This document shows, one piece after another, positions 15,709 through 25,599 of a stretch of 64,000 bases of DNA (within the stretch, counting starts at the first letter, position 1; each line of letters opens with the position of its first letter). The stretch spans positions 1,982,117-2,046,116 of the forward strand of contig NZ_BNBR01000001.1 of the NCBI RefSeq assembly GCF_014656055.1. The letters run 5' to 3'. The notes beneath the pieces are model-generated. The model was not told the DNA's origin, searched no databases, and was given only the letters and a program-made list of their open reading frames with translations. The stretch comes from Streptomyces griseosporeus. Lineage in GTDB: Bacteria > Actinomycetota > Actinomycetes > Streptomycetales > Streptomycetaceae. Made by a program: the position numbers and the translations under genes.

Positions 15709-17832
15709 TCACGCGTCGATGCGCGAGCGGTCCAGGGTCGCCGCCGAGCCGGAGATGAACTCCTTGCGCGGCGCCACGTCGTTGCCCATGAGCAGATCGA
15801 AGACCTGTTCGGCGGCCTCGAGGTCCGTGAGGTTGATGCGGCGCAGGGTGCGGTGGCGCGGGTCCATCGTCGTCTCGGCCAGCTGGTCGGCGTCCATCTC
15901 GCCGAGGCCCTTGTAACGCTGGATGGAGTCCTTGTAGCGGATGCCCTTGGTCTGGAACTCCATGAGCTTGTCGCGCAGCTCGCGGTCCGAGTACGTGTAG
16001 ACGTACTTGTCCTGCCCCTTCTTCGGCTGGACCAGCTCGATGCGGTGCAGCGGGGGCACCGCGGCGAACACGCGTCCTGCCTCGACCATGGGCCGCATGT
16101 AGCGCTGGAACAGGGTCAGCAGCAGGCAGCGGATGTGGGAGCCGTCCACATCGGCGTCCGTCATCATGATGATCTTGCCGTAGCGGGCCGCGTCCACGTC
16201 GAAGGTGCGGCCGGAACCGGCTCCTATGACCTGGATGATCGCTCCGCACTCGGCATTCTTGAGCATGTCCGTGACGGACGACTTCTGCACGTTGAGGATC
16301 TTGCCGCGGATCGGCAGCAGCGCCTGGAACTCGGAGTTCCGGGCGAGCTTGGCCGTGCCGAGCGCGGAGTCGCCCTCGACGATGAACAGCTCGCTGCGCT
16401 CGACGTCGTCGCTGCGGCAGTCGGCCAGCTTGGCGGGGAGCGAGGAGGACTCCAGGGCCGTCTTGCGGCGCTGCGCGTCCTTGTGCTGGCGGGCTGCGAT
16501 GCGGGTGCGGGCGGCGGCGACGGCCTTCTCCATCACGACCCGGGCCTGGGCGGCGGCGTCGCGCTTGGTGGAGGTCAGGAAGGCCTTGAGTTCCTTGGAG
16601 ACCACGTTGTTCACGATGCGGCGGGCCGCGGACGTACCGAGGACCTCCTTGGTCTGGCCCTCGAACTGCGGCTCGGCGAGCCGCACGGTCACCACCGCGG
16701 TGAGGCCCTCCAGGGCGTCGTCCTTGACGATGTCGTCCTCGGCGACGCGCAGCAGCTTCTTGGCGCGCAGGACCTCGTTCATCGTCTTGGCGATCGCCTG
16801 CTCGAAGCCGGCGACGTGGGTGCCGCCCTTGGGGGTGGCGATGATGTTGACGAACGACCGCAGTGTGGTGTCGTAGCCGGTGCCCCAGCGCAGCGCCACG
16901 TCGACGCCGAGTTCGCGGGTGACCTCGGTCGGGGTCATCTGGCCGTGCTCGTCGAGGACCGGGACGGTCTCCTTGAAGGAGCCCTGCCCGGTGAAGCGGA
17001 GGATGTCGCAGACGGCCTTGTCCTTCGCCAGGTACTCGCAGAACTCGCTGATGCCGCCGTCGAAGCGGAAGGACTCCTCACCCTTGCTGCCGCCCTCGCC
17101 GAGGCCGAACTCGTCGCGCACGACGATGGTCAGCCCGGGCACCAGGAACGCGGTCTGGCGGGCGCGCTGGTGCAGATTCTCCAGCGAGAGCTTGGCGTCC
17201 TTGAGGAAGATCTGGCGGTCAGCCCAGTAGCGCACGCGCGTGCCGGTGCGGGTCTTGGTGATCTTCTTGGCCTTGCGCAGGCCGCTCTTGGCCTCGAACT
17301 TCGCGTCGGGGCCCTCGCCGGTGAACGCTCCGGGAACACCGCGGCGGAAGCTGATCGCGTGGGTGTGGCCACCGCGGTCGACCTCGACGTCGAGGCGGGC
17401 GGACAGGGCGTTCACCACGGAGGCGCCGACGCCGTGCAGACCGCCGGAGGCGGCGTAGGAGCCGCCGCCGAACTTGCCGCCGGCGTGCAGCTTGGTCATG
17501 ACGACCTCGACGCCGGACAGGCCGGTCTTGGGCTCGACGTCGACGGGGATGCCGCGGCCGTTGTCCCGGACCTCGACCGAGCCGTCGTCGTGGAGGATCA
17601 CCTCGATGTGGTCGCAGTACCCGCCGAGGGCCTCGTCGACGGAGTTGTCGATGATCTCCCACAGGCAGTGCATCAGACCGCGGCTGTCGGTGGAGCCGAT
17701 GTACATACCCGGGCGCTTGCGTACGGCCTCGAGCCCCTCGAGGACGAGCAGGTGCCGCGCGGTGTAGTTGGAACCGTCCCGCTCTGCTCCTGCCAGCAGC
17801 GCTGTGGACGACACGGACGTCTCGGCGGTCAC
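15709..17832 (-). CDS. parE: DNA topoisomerase IV subunit B
   Basis: 707 aa from the GTG at 17832, preceded by GCGAGGAG. The N-terminal GHKL ATPase has EIIDNSVDEAL, DNGRGIPVD and GLHGVGASVVNAL. The transducer and TOPRIM domains follow, with IVEGDSALGTAKLARN and MMTDADVDGSHIR. These features and the lack of a GyrB-type insert identify a type IIA topoisomerase B subunit that decatenates daughter chromosomes with ParC. ParE rather than GyrB is inferred from its position near hrdB, away from dnaA/recF. The partner parC is not in this window. Confidence 0.93.
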   Translation of the reverse strand: MTAETSVSSTALLAGAERDGSNYTARHLLVLEGLEAVRKRPGMYIGSTDSRGLMHCLWEIIDNSVDEALGGYCDHIEVILHDDGSVEVRDNGRGIPVDVEPKTGLSGVEVVMTKLHAGGKFGGGSYAASGGLHGVGASVVNALSARLDVEVDRGGHTHAISFRRGVPGAFTGEGPDAKFEAKSGLRKAKKITKTRTGTRVRYWADRQIFLKDAKLSLENLHQRARQTAFLVPGLTIVVRDEFGLGEGGSKGEESFRFDGGISEFCEYLAKDKAVCDILRFTGQGSFKETVPVLDEHGQMTPTEVTRELGVDVALRWGTGYDTTLRSFVNIIATPKGGTHVAGFEQAIAKTMNEVLRAKKLLRVAEDDIVKDDALEGLTAVVTVRLAEPQFEGQTKEVLGTSAARRIVNNVVSKELKAFLTSTKRDAAAQARVVMEKAVAAARTRIAARQHKDAQRRKTALESSSLPAKLADCRSDDVERSELFIVEGDSALGTAKLARNSEFQALLPIRGKILNVQKSSVTDMLKNAECGAIIQVIGAGSGRTFDVDAARYGKIIMMTDADVDGSHIRCLLLTLFQRYMRPMVEAGRVFAAVPPLHRIELVQPKKGQDKYVYTYSDRELRDKLMEFQTKGIRYKDSIQRYKGLGEMDADQLAETTMDPRHRTLRRINLTDLEAAEQVFDLLMGNDVAPRKEFISGSAATLDRSRIDA

Positions 17833-18275
17833 GCGGTTCGCTCCTCGCTGAATTTCAGATGGGGCCCTGGTGGGTAAGGGCGCGGCTTCGGTCACCGGTG
17901 AGAGGGTACCGAGGCCTGGTAGAGCCGTTGTAACGCCACCCTCGTGCTCCCCCACAGACTAGTCCAGGGTCGCATGTGTGTTCGATCCCTCGATGGGGTG
18001 AAGTGCACATCACGTTCCCTTGGAGGCATGAACCATTTAGGCTCCGGGCACGTCCTCATGAACAACCGGCAACCCGGCCGGGAGGATCCGACCATGACCG
18101 ACAGCGCGAAACCGTAAGCAAGACAGACACGCAATACGGCACATTCGCCGCCAAACCGGCAGCAGCCACCCGCCTCGGAGATTTTTTTCGAGGAAAAGCC
18201 ACGAGCGGGAACGTTTTGAGGCTGGTTGGATGTTGACCCTGGTACGACAGCTCGTCGAGCTAGAGAAGAGGCGAC
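17833..18275. other. divergent promoter region between parE and the DUF7455-like gene
   Basis: This 443-bp region must hold both promoters. I see the imperfect palindromic segment TTCGATCCCTCGA near 17983, a possible 29-codon ORF (18028-18117) with a TTA codon, and a candidate extracytoplasmic-sigma promoter (18207-18234). No larger gene is supported. Confidence 0.5.
18207..18234 (+). promoter_or_regulatory. possible SigR/SigE-like promoter before the zinc-ribbon gene
   Basis: GGGAAC (18207-18212) and GTT (18232-18234) are separated by 19 nt, close to the GGGAAT-N18-GTT pattern of Streptomyces ECF sigma factors. It lies about 40 nt before the GTG at 18276. The match is short, so this is tentative. 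Confidence 0.25.
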
Positions 18276-18506
18276 GTGACTACTGTTCTGACCCCCGCGA
18301 GCCCGCTGACGGCCGCCGATCGCTGCGACCGCTGCGGCGCCCAGGCATACCTGCGCGTCGTCCTGCTGAGCGGCGGAGAACTGCTCTTCTGCGCCCACCA
18401 CGGCCGCAAGTTCGAGCCGGAACTCAAGAAGATCGCCGCTGAGATACAGGACGAGACGGAGCGGCTGACCTCCGTTCCCGGCAACGCCTCCGACGAAGAG
18501 CGCTGA
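18276..18506 (+). CDS. DUF7455-like small zinc-ribbon protein, 76 aa
   Basis: GTG start after AGAAGAGGCGAC. The protein has two metal-ligand pairs: CDRCG at 17-21 and CAHHG about 18 residues later, consistent with one bound zinc. The C-terminal third is a charged helix (EPELKKIAAEIQDETERL). This small protein is conserved between hrdB and parE in streptomycetes as I recall them. The function is unknown; a nucleic-acid- or polymerase-associated role is possible from size, zinc ribbon and context. A strong hairpin terminator follows. Confidence 0.8.
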   Translation: MTTVLTPASPLTAADRCDRCGAQAYLRVVLLSGGELLFCAHHGRKFEPELKKIAAEIQDETERLTSVPGNASDEER

Positions 18507-18547
18507 TCCTGGCACACGACGAGCCAGCACCGGCACAGGCCGGCGCA

Positions 18548-18584
18548 CGGGCGGCCGCCCCCGCGAAAGGGGGGCGGCCGCCCG
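18548..18584. terminator. bidirectional hairpin terminator
   Basis: CGGGCGGCCGCCCCC pairs with GGGGGCGGCCGCCCG around a short GCGAAAG loop. It lies between the convergent zinc-ribbon gene (ends 18506) and trypsin gene (ends 18672), so it can serve both. Confidence 0.8.
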
Positions 18585-18671
18585 CACTCGTCGAGTTCTG
18601 CCGAAGGAGCTCGCCCCGAGCCGGACACCGGGCAGGTGTCGCCGAAGGCCCTCGTGGCCCCGTCGGCCCCG

Positions 18672-19499
18672 TCAGGCCCCGGACAGGCGCGTGACGACGT
18701 CGGAGACCCGCGTGTACACGCCCGGGCTGCCCGGCCGTCCACAACCGCTCCCCCAGGACACCAGGCCGATCAACCGGCCTTCCGCGACCAGCGGCCCTCC
18801 GCTGTCGCCCTGGCAGGCGTCCCTGCCGCCCTGCGTCTCGCCGGCACACAGCATGCTCTCGGCGAGATACGCGCCCTCCTCACCCCCGGGATAGGCCCGC
18901 CGGCACTGGGCGTCGGACAGCACGTGCACGCGTGCCGCCCGCAGGCCGGTGGTGTAGTCCCCGGCGCCACTGGTGTCCCCCCAGCCGTAGACCAGCGCGG
19001 ACGTCCCCGGTGTGTACGCCGGGTCGCCCGCGGCGGCCATCGCGATGACGTCCTGCTGCGGCAGGGCTTCGGCCAGGGTGAGCACCGCGAAGTCGCCGGC
19101 GTTGCCGGCGGCGTCGTAGGCCGGGTTCACCCGGACCTCACGCACCGGGATCTCCCGGCCCTCCCCGGACAGCAGGTGGGTGCGTTCCGCGATGACCTTG
19201 AGATCGCGCACCTTGGCGGGCGGTCCCCCCAGGACCTCCTCACCCATGCAGTGGGCCGCGGTGAGCACGGTGGTCGGCCCGACCACGGCGCCGCCGCAGA
19301 ACTGCCCTGCCCGCGTACCGCCGAACCGGTCACGGCTGGACACCGCCACGGTCCACGGGCTCTGTGCCACATCGACCGGGAAGCCGCCCACGACAACGCT
19401 GTCCGCGGCGGCGGGGACGGCTGAGACCAGCGGTATCGCGGCGGCGGTGGCGGCCAGCGCCAGCGGCCTGGCCAGTGCACGGACGAACAGACGACGCAT
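18672..19499 (-). CDS. secreted trypsin-like serine protease
   Basis: 275 aa. An N-terminal signal peptide (basic MRRLFVRALARP, hydrophobic core, cleavage near AVPAAADS) precedes the S1 domain beginning VVVGGFPVDV. The triad is complete: His in TAAHC, Asp in NAGDFAVL, Ser in GDSGGP. Asp in DACQGDSGG predicts trypsin specificity (cleavage after Arg or Lys). Cysteines fit the usual disulphides. There is no obvious long propeptide. The gene stands alone between two terminators and acts outside the cell. Confidence 0.92.
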   Translation of the reverse strand: MRRLFVRALARPLALAATAAAIPLVSAVPAAADSVVVGGFPVDVAQSPWTVAVSSRDRFGGTRAGQFCGGAVVGPTTVLTAAHCMGEEVLGGPPAKVRDLKVIAERTHLLSGEGREIPVREVRVNPAYDAAGNAGDFAVLTLAEALPQQDVIAMAAAGDPAYTPGTSALVYGWGDTSGAGDYTTGLRAARVHVLSDAQCRRAYPGGEEGAYLAESMLCAGETQGGRDACQGDSGGPLVAEGRLIGLVSWGSGCGRPGSPGVYTRVSDVVTRLSGA

Positions 19500-19611
19500 G
19501 CATGCTCCTCACTCCGGGATGGTCATGAGACACCCAGAGTGATCCAGCCCGCCCGGCACCGCACCCGCGCGCGGGAGCACGCGCGCCCCGCACGCCGCGC
19601 GCGACCAGCGC

Positions 19612-19646
19612 GAAGGCCCGGCTCCCTGACGGGGAACCGGGCCTTC
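19612..19646 (-). terminator. terminator after hrdB
   Basis: GAAGGCCCGG-CTCCC and GGGGAA-CCGGGCCTTC pair around a small loop. It lies 34 bp after the hrdB stop and upstream of the trypsin start, on the correct side to end hrdB transcription. Confidence 0.8.
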
Positions 19647-19679
19647 GATGTCGTACGACCGCGACCGGCCGGGACAGGC

Positions 19680-21218
<1,539 letters not shown>

Positions 21219-21544
21219 GAACAACCTCTCGGAACGTTGGAAAACGGCTTCCGGCCCCGTCCGTGATGGACAGGAGCCGACCGCCGGCTTGGGGATGGGC
21301 CGACGGCGCGGGCGGGGGCCGGGAAGATGCACAGCGCCGTCACCGGCGTCCGTATTCCCTCCGCGGCTGTCACCTCTTAGGTCATCGCGTTCTTTCCACG
21401 AGCGTTACGCCCAATCTTCGTGGCCCGAGTCACACCCCGTAAGCACTCAAAAACGTTCAGATGTGGGCAAACACGGTCAGCCAGGGCTGCGGTCGGGACC
21501 GGACGCGGCCTGCCGTCGTCCGGTCCGCGGCTCGTCGCGCCATC
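21219..21544 (-). promoter_or_regulatory. hrdB upstream region
   Basis: This 326-bp region is free of supported genes and precedes hrdB. On the hrdB strand it contains GGGAAT (complement of 21354-21359), the -35 word used by SigR in Streptomyces, but no convincing GTT at the expected spacing. AT-rich AAAACGTTTTTGAG near 21446-21455 may be part of the main promoter. Transcription starts cannot be fixed by eye. Confidence 0.35.
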
Positions 21545-21580
21545 GGACCCCGCAGGCTCGGGACCGACCCTGCGGGGTCC
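21545..21580 (-). terminator. terminator after the FadR-like regulator gene
   Basis: A perfect 12-bp inverted repeat, GGACCCCGCAGG (21545-21556) and CCTGCGGGGTCC (21569-21580), with a 12-nt loop. It lies 80 bp past the stop of the leftward regulator and insulates hrdB from it. Confidence 0.75.
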
Positions 21581-21659
21581 GACGGGGGGACGGTACGCCG
21601 GCCGGCGATGCCGCAGGAGGGGGGCGGCATCCCCGGGCCGCGCCGCCCGCGGTGGGTGG

Positions 21660-22547
21660 TCAGTGCTCGCGCGGCGCGGGAACGACCCGCTCGACCTCGG
21701 GGTGGACGGTCAGCAGCTGGCGCATGGCCGCCTCGGCCGCCGCGCCGTCGCCCGCGGCGAGCGCGTCGACGATCCGGCCGTGGTGGACCAGGCAGGCCTC
21801 GCTCGGCCGGTCGCAGCCGGTGACCGGGCCGCCGGACACCTGGAGCGCGGCGGAGACGATGCCGGAGAGGTGCTCCAGCATGCGGTTGCCCGCGACCTGG
21901 ATCAGGAGCGCGTGGAACTCGGCGTCCGCGCGGGAGAAGGTGAGCACGTCGCCCTGAGCGAGGGCGTGCCCCATGATCTCGACCAGGTCGGCCAGCCGCT
22001 GCTGGACGTCCTCCCGCCCGTGCCCGGCCGCAAGGCGTGCGGCGAGGGGCTCGATCGTCCAGCGCAGCTCGCTCAGCTCGCGGCGCTGGTCGTCGCGCTG
22101 CGGCCCGAAGGCGCGCCACTCGATGATGTCCGGGTCGAGCAGATTCCAGTCACTGACGGGACGCACGCGCGTGCCGACGTTCGGACGGGCGCTGACCAGG
22201 CCCTTGGCCTCCAGGACGCGGAGCGACTCACGGACGACGGTCCGGGAGACCTCGAAGCGCTGGCCGATCTCCTCGGGCACCAGTGGGCGGTCGGCCCCCA
22301 GATCGCCGGAGACGATCATCTGTCCCAGCTGCTGGACGAGTTGGCCGTGCAGCCCACGGCCACGGCTGCCCGCGGCGCGCCGGCCGACCCGCCCGAGCTC
22401 GGGGTCCGCGGCCTCCCAGACGGGAGCGCCGACGCGGTCGGCGGCCGGGGCCTCGGCGTAGGGGTAGCGGTCGAGTTCGCCCGGGCCGGCGAGACCGGAG
22501 TCTGCGGAGCGGGCGGCGGTCATCATGGTGTGCGCAAGGGTACTCAC
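21660..22547 (-). CDS. GntR-family transcriptional regulator, FadR/FCD subfamily
   Basis: 295 aa from the GTG at 22547, preceded by AAAGGA. Residues about 70-130 are the winged helix: LHGQLVQQLGQMIVSG, then EEIGQRFEVSRTVVRESLRVLEAKGLV. The C-terminal FCD ligand-binding domain is all-helical, with likely metal ligands in DAEFHALL and VHHGRIVDAL. Such regulators bind sugar acids, carboxylates or fatty-acid derivatives and usually repress neighbouring catabolic genes. No catabolic operon adjoins it, so the target is unclear. The N-terminal 60 residues are disordered. Confidence 0.88.
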   Translation of the reverse strand: MSTLAHTMMTAARSADSGLAGPGELDRYPYAEAPAADRVGAPVWEAADPELGRVGRRAAGSRGRGLHGQLVQQLGQMIVSGDLGADRPLVPEEIGQRFEVSRTVVRESLRVLEAKGLVSARPNVGTRVRPVSDWNLLDPDIIEWRAFGPQRDDQRRELSELRWTIEPLAARLAAGHGREDVQQRLADLVEIMGHALAQGDVLTFSRADAEFHALLIQVAGNRMLEHLSGIVSAALQVSGGPVTGCDRPSEACLVHHGRIVDALAAGDGAAAEAAMRQLLTVHPEVERVVPAPREH

Positions 22548-22710
22548 GCATCCTTTGTCGGCGCTGTTCCCAACTCCCTTGAGGGCTTTGGTGAAAAGCA
22601 CACGAAAGGGTGATCGCTCACCCCGTCGCAATTGACGCCTTATCGGAAAGAAATGGGCTTCCCATGAGGGAGTTGTGCACAGTGCGCGACCGTGCGGGCG
22701 CGTTCGATCG

Positions 22711-24642
22711 TCAGCGGACCCTCCCGCGCACCGTCATGAGCAGATACGTACAGAGCAGCGCCGTCACCGACAACGCCAGCGCACCGCCGACAGGTTGGGC
22801 GATCACCCGTGCCGCGGCGGTCAGATAGCGCTCGCCGCCGAAGGGCCAGCGCAGCAGGAACACCTCACGCATCCGCGCGGGGAACCCGGCCGCGGCTCGC
22901 ACGTTCGCTCCCACGAGGAGCTTGTGTACGAGCGGAACGACGGCGACGGGTACGGCGACCACCGCGGCGAGCCCGGCCGTGGTGGACCGGAAGACACCGG
23001 CGGCCAGCACCCCGGCCCAGGCACAGCCGACCACGAGCCCGAGCCAACTCGCGCCGAGCGACAGCCAGTCGGCGGGAACTTCGGCGAGCTCCCGGCCGTA
23101 TACGAGATAGAGCACCTCGGCGTCGCAGCCGAGGGTGAGCAGCGCGAGCAGCAGCGCGGTGGCGGCGGACACGAGCAGCTTGGCGGCGAGCAGTCCGAGC
23201 CGGCGGGGCACGGTGCCGCGGTCGGCCGCCAGGGCGGGGTGGCGGAACTCGTCCCCGAAGGCCAGCGCGCCGAGCAGCCCCGCTCCGAGCGCCGCGGGCG
23301 GCAGGGGCACCTCCTGCGGCCATGCCGCCAGCAGGCGCGGCTGCGGGGTGTGGCCGATGCGGGCCAGCAGTACGGCGGTCAGCGCGGAGACGACGAGCAC
23401 GGCGGCGGCCGTGACGAACCCCGTACCGATCCCGGTGGCCCGGCGCAGCTCGTAGCGCAGGGGGCGGAGGGGGCTGGGGGCGGGGCGGACGGAGATGGGG
23501 GGCGGGAGGGGAGGGAGGGGGGCGGTGGGGGGCGTTGCGGGGGCGACCTCAGGGGCTGTCGCCGGGGCGACCTCGGGGGTTGTTGCCGGGGCGACCTCCG
23601 GAGCTGTCGCCGGGGCAACATCCGGAGCTGTTGCCGGGGCGACCTCCGGAGTCGGTGCAGTGGCGCCTTCAGGAGGCGGCGCGGTGACTTGGGGGGCCGT
23701 CGGGGCAGACGCGGCCACTGAGACCTGCGATCCGGTCGGGTCACCGTCGGCCGTGGCCCCGGCGCCGGGCCCCATGTCGCCGGTCTCGTCCGCGAGTCGG
23801 TGGACGAGGATGCCGTTCCGGAAGGCCGTCTCGCCGACGTGGGCGCAGGTGCTGCCGTACACGGAAAGGTGGTTGCCGCTTTCCTGGACGACCTCGACGG
23901 AGCGGTGGCCGGTGCGGGCCTCCTTGGCGAGGAGGGCGGCGAGGCGTGCGGCGTGGGGGGTGCGGACGGCGACGCGGGGGCGCAGCCGGGTGCGGGCGAA
24001 GGCGGCCGCGTCCTGGTCGGCGACGAGTCTGCCCCGCTCCAGCGTGACGACCCGGTCGGCGGTGCGGGCGGCCTCCTTGGGGTCGCTCGTGGTGAGCAGG
24101 ACGGTGCCGCCCTGGGCCGTGTGGGCGCGCAGCATGCCGTACAGCCACTGGCTCTCGCGGGCCGAGAGCCCTTCGGCGGGTGCGTCGAGCACCAGGGTGT
24201 GGGGGTCGGGGAGCAGGGCGCAGGCGAGGCCGAGGCGGCGGTCCATGCCGCGGGAGAGGGTGCCGAGCCGTTCGTCGCGCAGGCTGACCAGGCCCACCGC
24301 TTCGAGGACTTCGTCGGCTCTGCGCACCGGCACGCCCGCCGCGGCGCACAGCATGCGCAGATGTCCGCGGACGGTGCGGGCCGGGTGTCCCGGGACGTCG
24401 CCCAGCAGGACGCCGACCTCCCGGGACGGGTGGGCGATGCGGTGCAGCGGACGCCCTCTGAAGTAGGTGACGCCGCGGCCCTGTTGGAGTTCGAGCATGA
24501 GTCTGAGGGCCGTGCTCTTGCCCGCGCCGGGAGCGCCGAGCAGCGTGGTGATGTGGCCCGCGCGCGCCTCGAAGGAGACGTCGTCCACGGCGGGCGGGAG
24601 GTCCTTGCGGGGGGTGCTGGTCAGTCCGAAGGCCTGGATCAC
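22711..24642 (-). CDS. fused ABC transporter: degenerate ATPase, repeat linker, membrane domain
   Basis: 643 aa from the GTG at 24642 (a TTG at 24651 is possible). The N-terminal half is a DrrA-type ATPase with an intact Walker A (GAPGAGKS, 36-43) and signature LSRGMDRR. The Walker B is LVLDAPAEGL, lacking the catalytic Glu, and the H-loop reads LLTTSDP with no His. A Pro/Ala/Thr linker of 8-residue repeats (APATAPEV) leads to a C-terminal membrane domain of about six helices. Fusion and domain order suggest an exporter or ABC-2-like system. Loss of both catalytic residues suggests slow or absent ATP hydrolysis, or a regulatory role. Confidence 0.8.
   Translation of the reverse strand: MIQAFGLTSTPRKDLPPAVDDVSFEARAGHITTLLGAPGAGKSTALRLMLELQQGRGVTYFRGRPLHRIAHPSREVGVLLGDVPGHPARTVRGHLRMLCAAAGVPVRRADEVLEAVGLVSLRDERLGTLSRGMDRRLGLACALLPDPHTLVLDAPAEGLSARESQWLYGMLRAHTAQGGTVLLTTSDPKEAARTADRVVTLERGRLVADQDAAAFARTRLRPRVAVRTPHAARLAALLAKEARTGHRSVEVVQESGNHLSVYGSTCAHVGETAFRNGILVHRLADETGDMGPGAGATADGDPTGSQVSVAASAPTAPQVTAPPPEGATAPTPEVAPATAPDVAPATAPEVAPATTPEVAPATAPEVAPATPPTAPLPPLPPPISVRPAPSPLRPLRYELRRATGIGTGFVTAAAVLVVSALTAVLLARIGHTPQPRLLAAWPQEVPLPPAALGAGLLGALAFGDEFRHPALAADRGTVPRRLGLLAAKLLVSAATALLLALLTLGCDAEVLYLVYGRELAEVPADWLSLGASWLGLVVGCAWAGVLAAGVFRSTTAGLAAVVAVPVAVVPLVHKLLVGANVRAAAGFPARMREVFLLRWPFGGERYLTAAARVIAQPVGGALALSVTALLCTYLLMTVRGRVR
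23543..23648 (-). repeat. 24-bp coding tandem repeat in the fused ABC gene
   Basis: Four full units (23543-23566, 23567-23590, 23591-23614, 23615-23638) and part of a fifth, each about GCGACCTCCGGAGCTGTCGCCGGG. They encode an 8-residue APATAPEV-type repeat that forms the linker between ATPase and membrane domains. Unit length is a multiple of three, so copy-number change would keep the frame. Confidence 0.85.
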
Positions 24643-24649
24643 CCGTAGC

Positions 24650-24664
24650 AAGATAGCGCGCTAT
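24650..24664 (-). promoter_or_regulatory. promoter/operator candidate for the fused ABC gene
   Basis: A perfect 12-bp palindrome ATAGCGCGCTAT (24653-24664) overlaps TATCTT, a possible -10 element on the gene strand that ends 7 nt before the GTG at 24642. This fits a leaderless transcript with an operator over its core promoter. The regulator is unknown. Confidence 0.4.
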
Positions 24665-24709
24665 GCCCGATTTCTAAGCGTTCGCCCTGCGGTGGTTCGG
24701 GGGCCGCTG

Positions 24710-25468
24710 TCATACCTCGGGGCGCAGCATCGGCGGGTTGAGGTAGGTGGCGCCGCCGGCGCGGAAGAGCTGGGCGGGGCGGCCGCCCTGCCGGGTGGTG
24801 GTGCCGCCGGTGGGCACGAGGAAGCCGGGGGTGCCGGTGACCTTGCGGTGGAAGTTGCGCGGGTCGAGGGCGACTCCCCACACCGCTTCGTAGACGCGGC
24901 GCAGCTCTCCGACGGTGAACTCGGGCGGGCAGAACGCCGTGGCCAGCGAGGAGTACTCGATCTTGGAGCGGGCGCGTTCCACGCCGTCGGCGAGGATCTG
25001 CGCGTGGTCGAAGGCGAGCGGGGCGACCGGCTCTCCGTCGCGGCCGTAGCCGCCCTGCTGGAGCAGTTCCTCGACCGGGGCCCAGCGGGCGTTGCTGGCG
25101 TCGCCGCCCGCCCGGGGTGCGGGCAGGTCGGGGGCGAGGGCCAGATGGGCGACGCTGACCACGCGCATCCGCGGGTCGCGCTTGGGGTCGCCGTAGGTGG
25201 CGAGCTGTTCGAGGTGGGCGCCGTTGTCCTGGACGGGGACGGACGGGTCGTGCGCGCGCAGCCCGGTCTCCTCCGCCAGCTCGCGTGCCGCGGCCTGCGC
25301 CAGGTCCTCGTCGGCCCGCACGAAACCGCCGGGGAGCGCCCAGCGTCCCTGGAACGGCGGTTCCCCCCTGCGGACCGCCAGCGCGCACAGTGAATGGCGG
25401 CGCACGGTCAGCACGACCAGGTCCACGGTGACGGCGAAGGGCGGAAAGGCTGACGGGTCGTAGGGCAT
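24710..25468 (-). CDS. Nudix hydrolase-domain protein with C-terminal winged helix (NrtR-like)
   Basis: 252 aa. Residues about 15-145 form a Nudix fold with a complete Nudix box (GFVRADEDLAQAAARELAEETGL), so it could be catalytic. The C-terminal 90 residues (YSSLATAFCPPEFTVGELRRVYEAVWG, RNFHRKV) match the winged-helix part of NrtR-type regulators. In these the Nudix domain senses ADP-ribose-type ligands and the protein represses NAD-metabolism genes. No NAD gene adjoins it here. The promoter carries an inverted repeat, consistent with autoregulation. An ADP-ribose or nucleotide-sugar hydrolase without DNA-binding function is the alternative. Confidence 0.75.
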   Translation of the reverse strand: MPYDPSAFPPFAVTVDLVVLTVRRHSLCALAVRRGEPPFQGRWALPGGFVRADEDLAQAAARELAEETGLRAHDPSVPVQDNGAHLEQLATYGDPKRDPRMRVVSVAHLALAPDLPAPRAGGDASNARWAPVEELLQQGGYGRDGEPVAPLAFDHAQILADGVERARSKIEYSSLATAFCPPEFTVGELRRVYEAVWGVALDPRNFHRKVTGTPGFLVPTGGTTTRQGGRPAQLFRAGGATYLNPPMLRPEV

Positions 25469-25473
25469 GCGGC

Positions 25474-25496
25474 GATCATAGTCGTCTGCCTGACGA
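25474..25496 (-). promoter_or_regulatory. leaderless promoter with inverted repeat before the Nudix regulator
   Basis: On the gene strand, TATGAT (complement of 25474-25479) ends 5 nt before the ATG at 25468. Immediately upstream lies TCGTC-N5-GACGA (25482-25496), in the usual -35/-10 spacer. A repressor bound there would block RNA polymerase, so autoregulation is plausible. Confidence 0.45.
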
Positions 25497-25599
25497 TAAA
25501 CACTCCCTTCGTCGGTCGCTTCGGTGGCTGATCCAGCTCGCTCGGGCGTGCGGGCGGCGGTGAGGCGGTGCCGCCTGGCCGGTGTGGTGTCCGGCGAGG

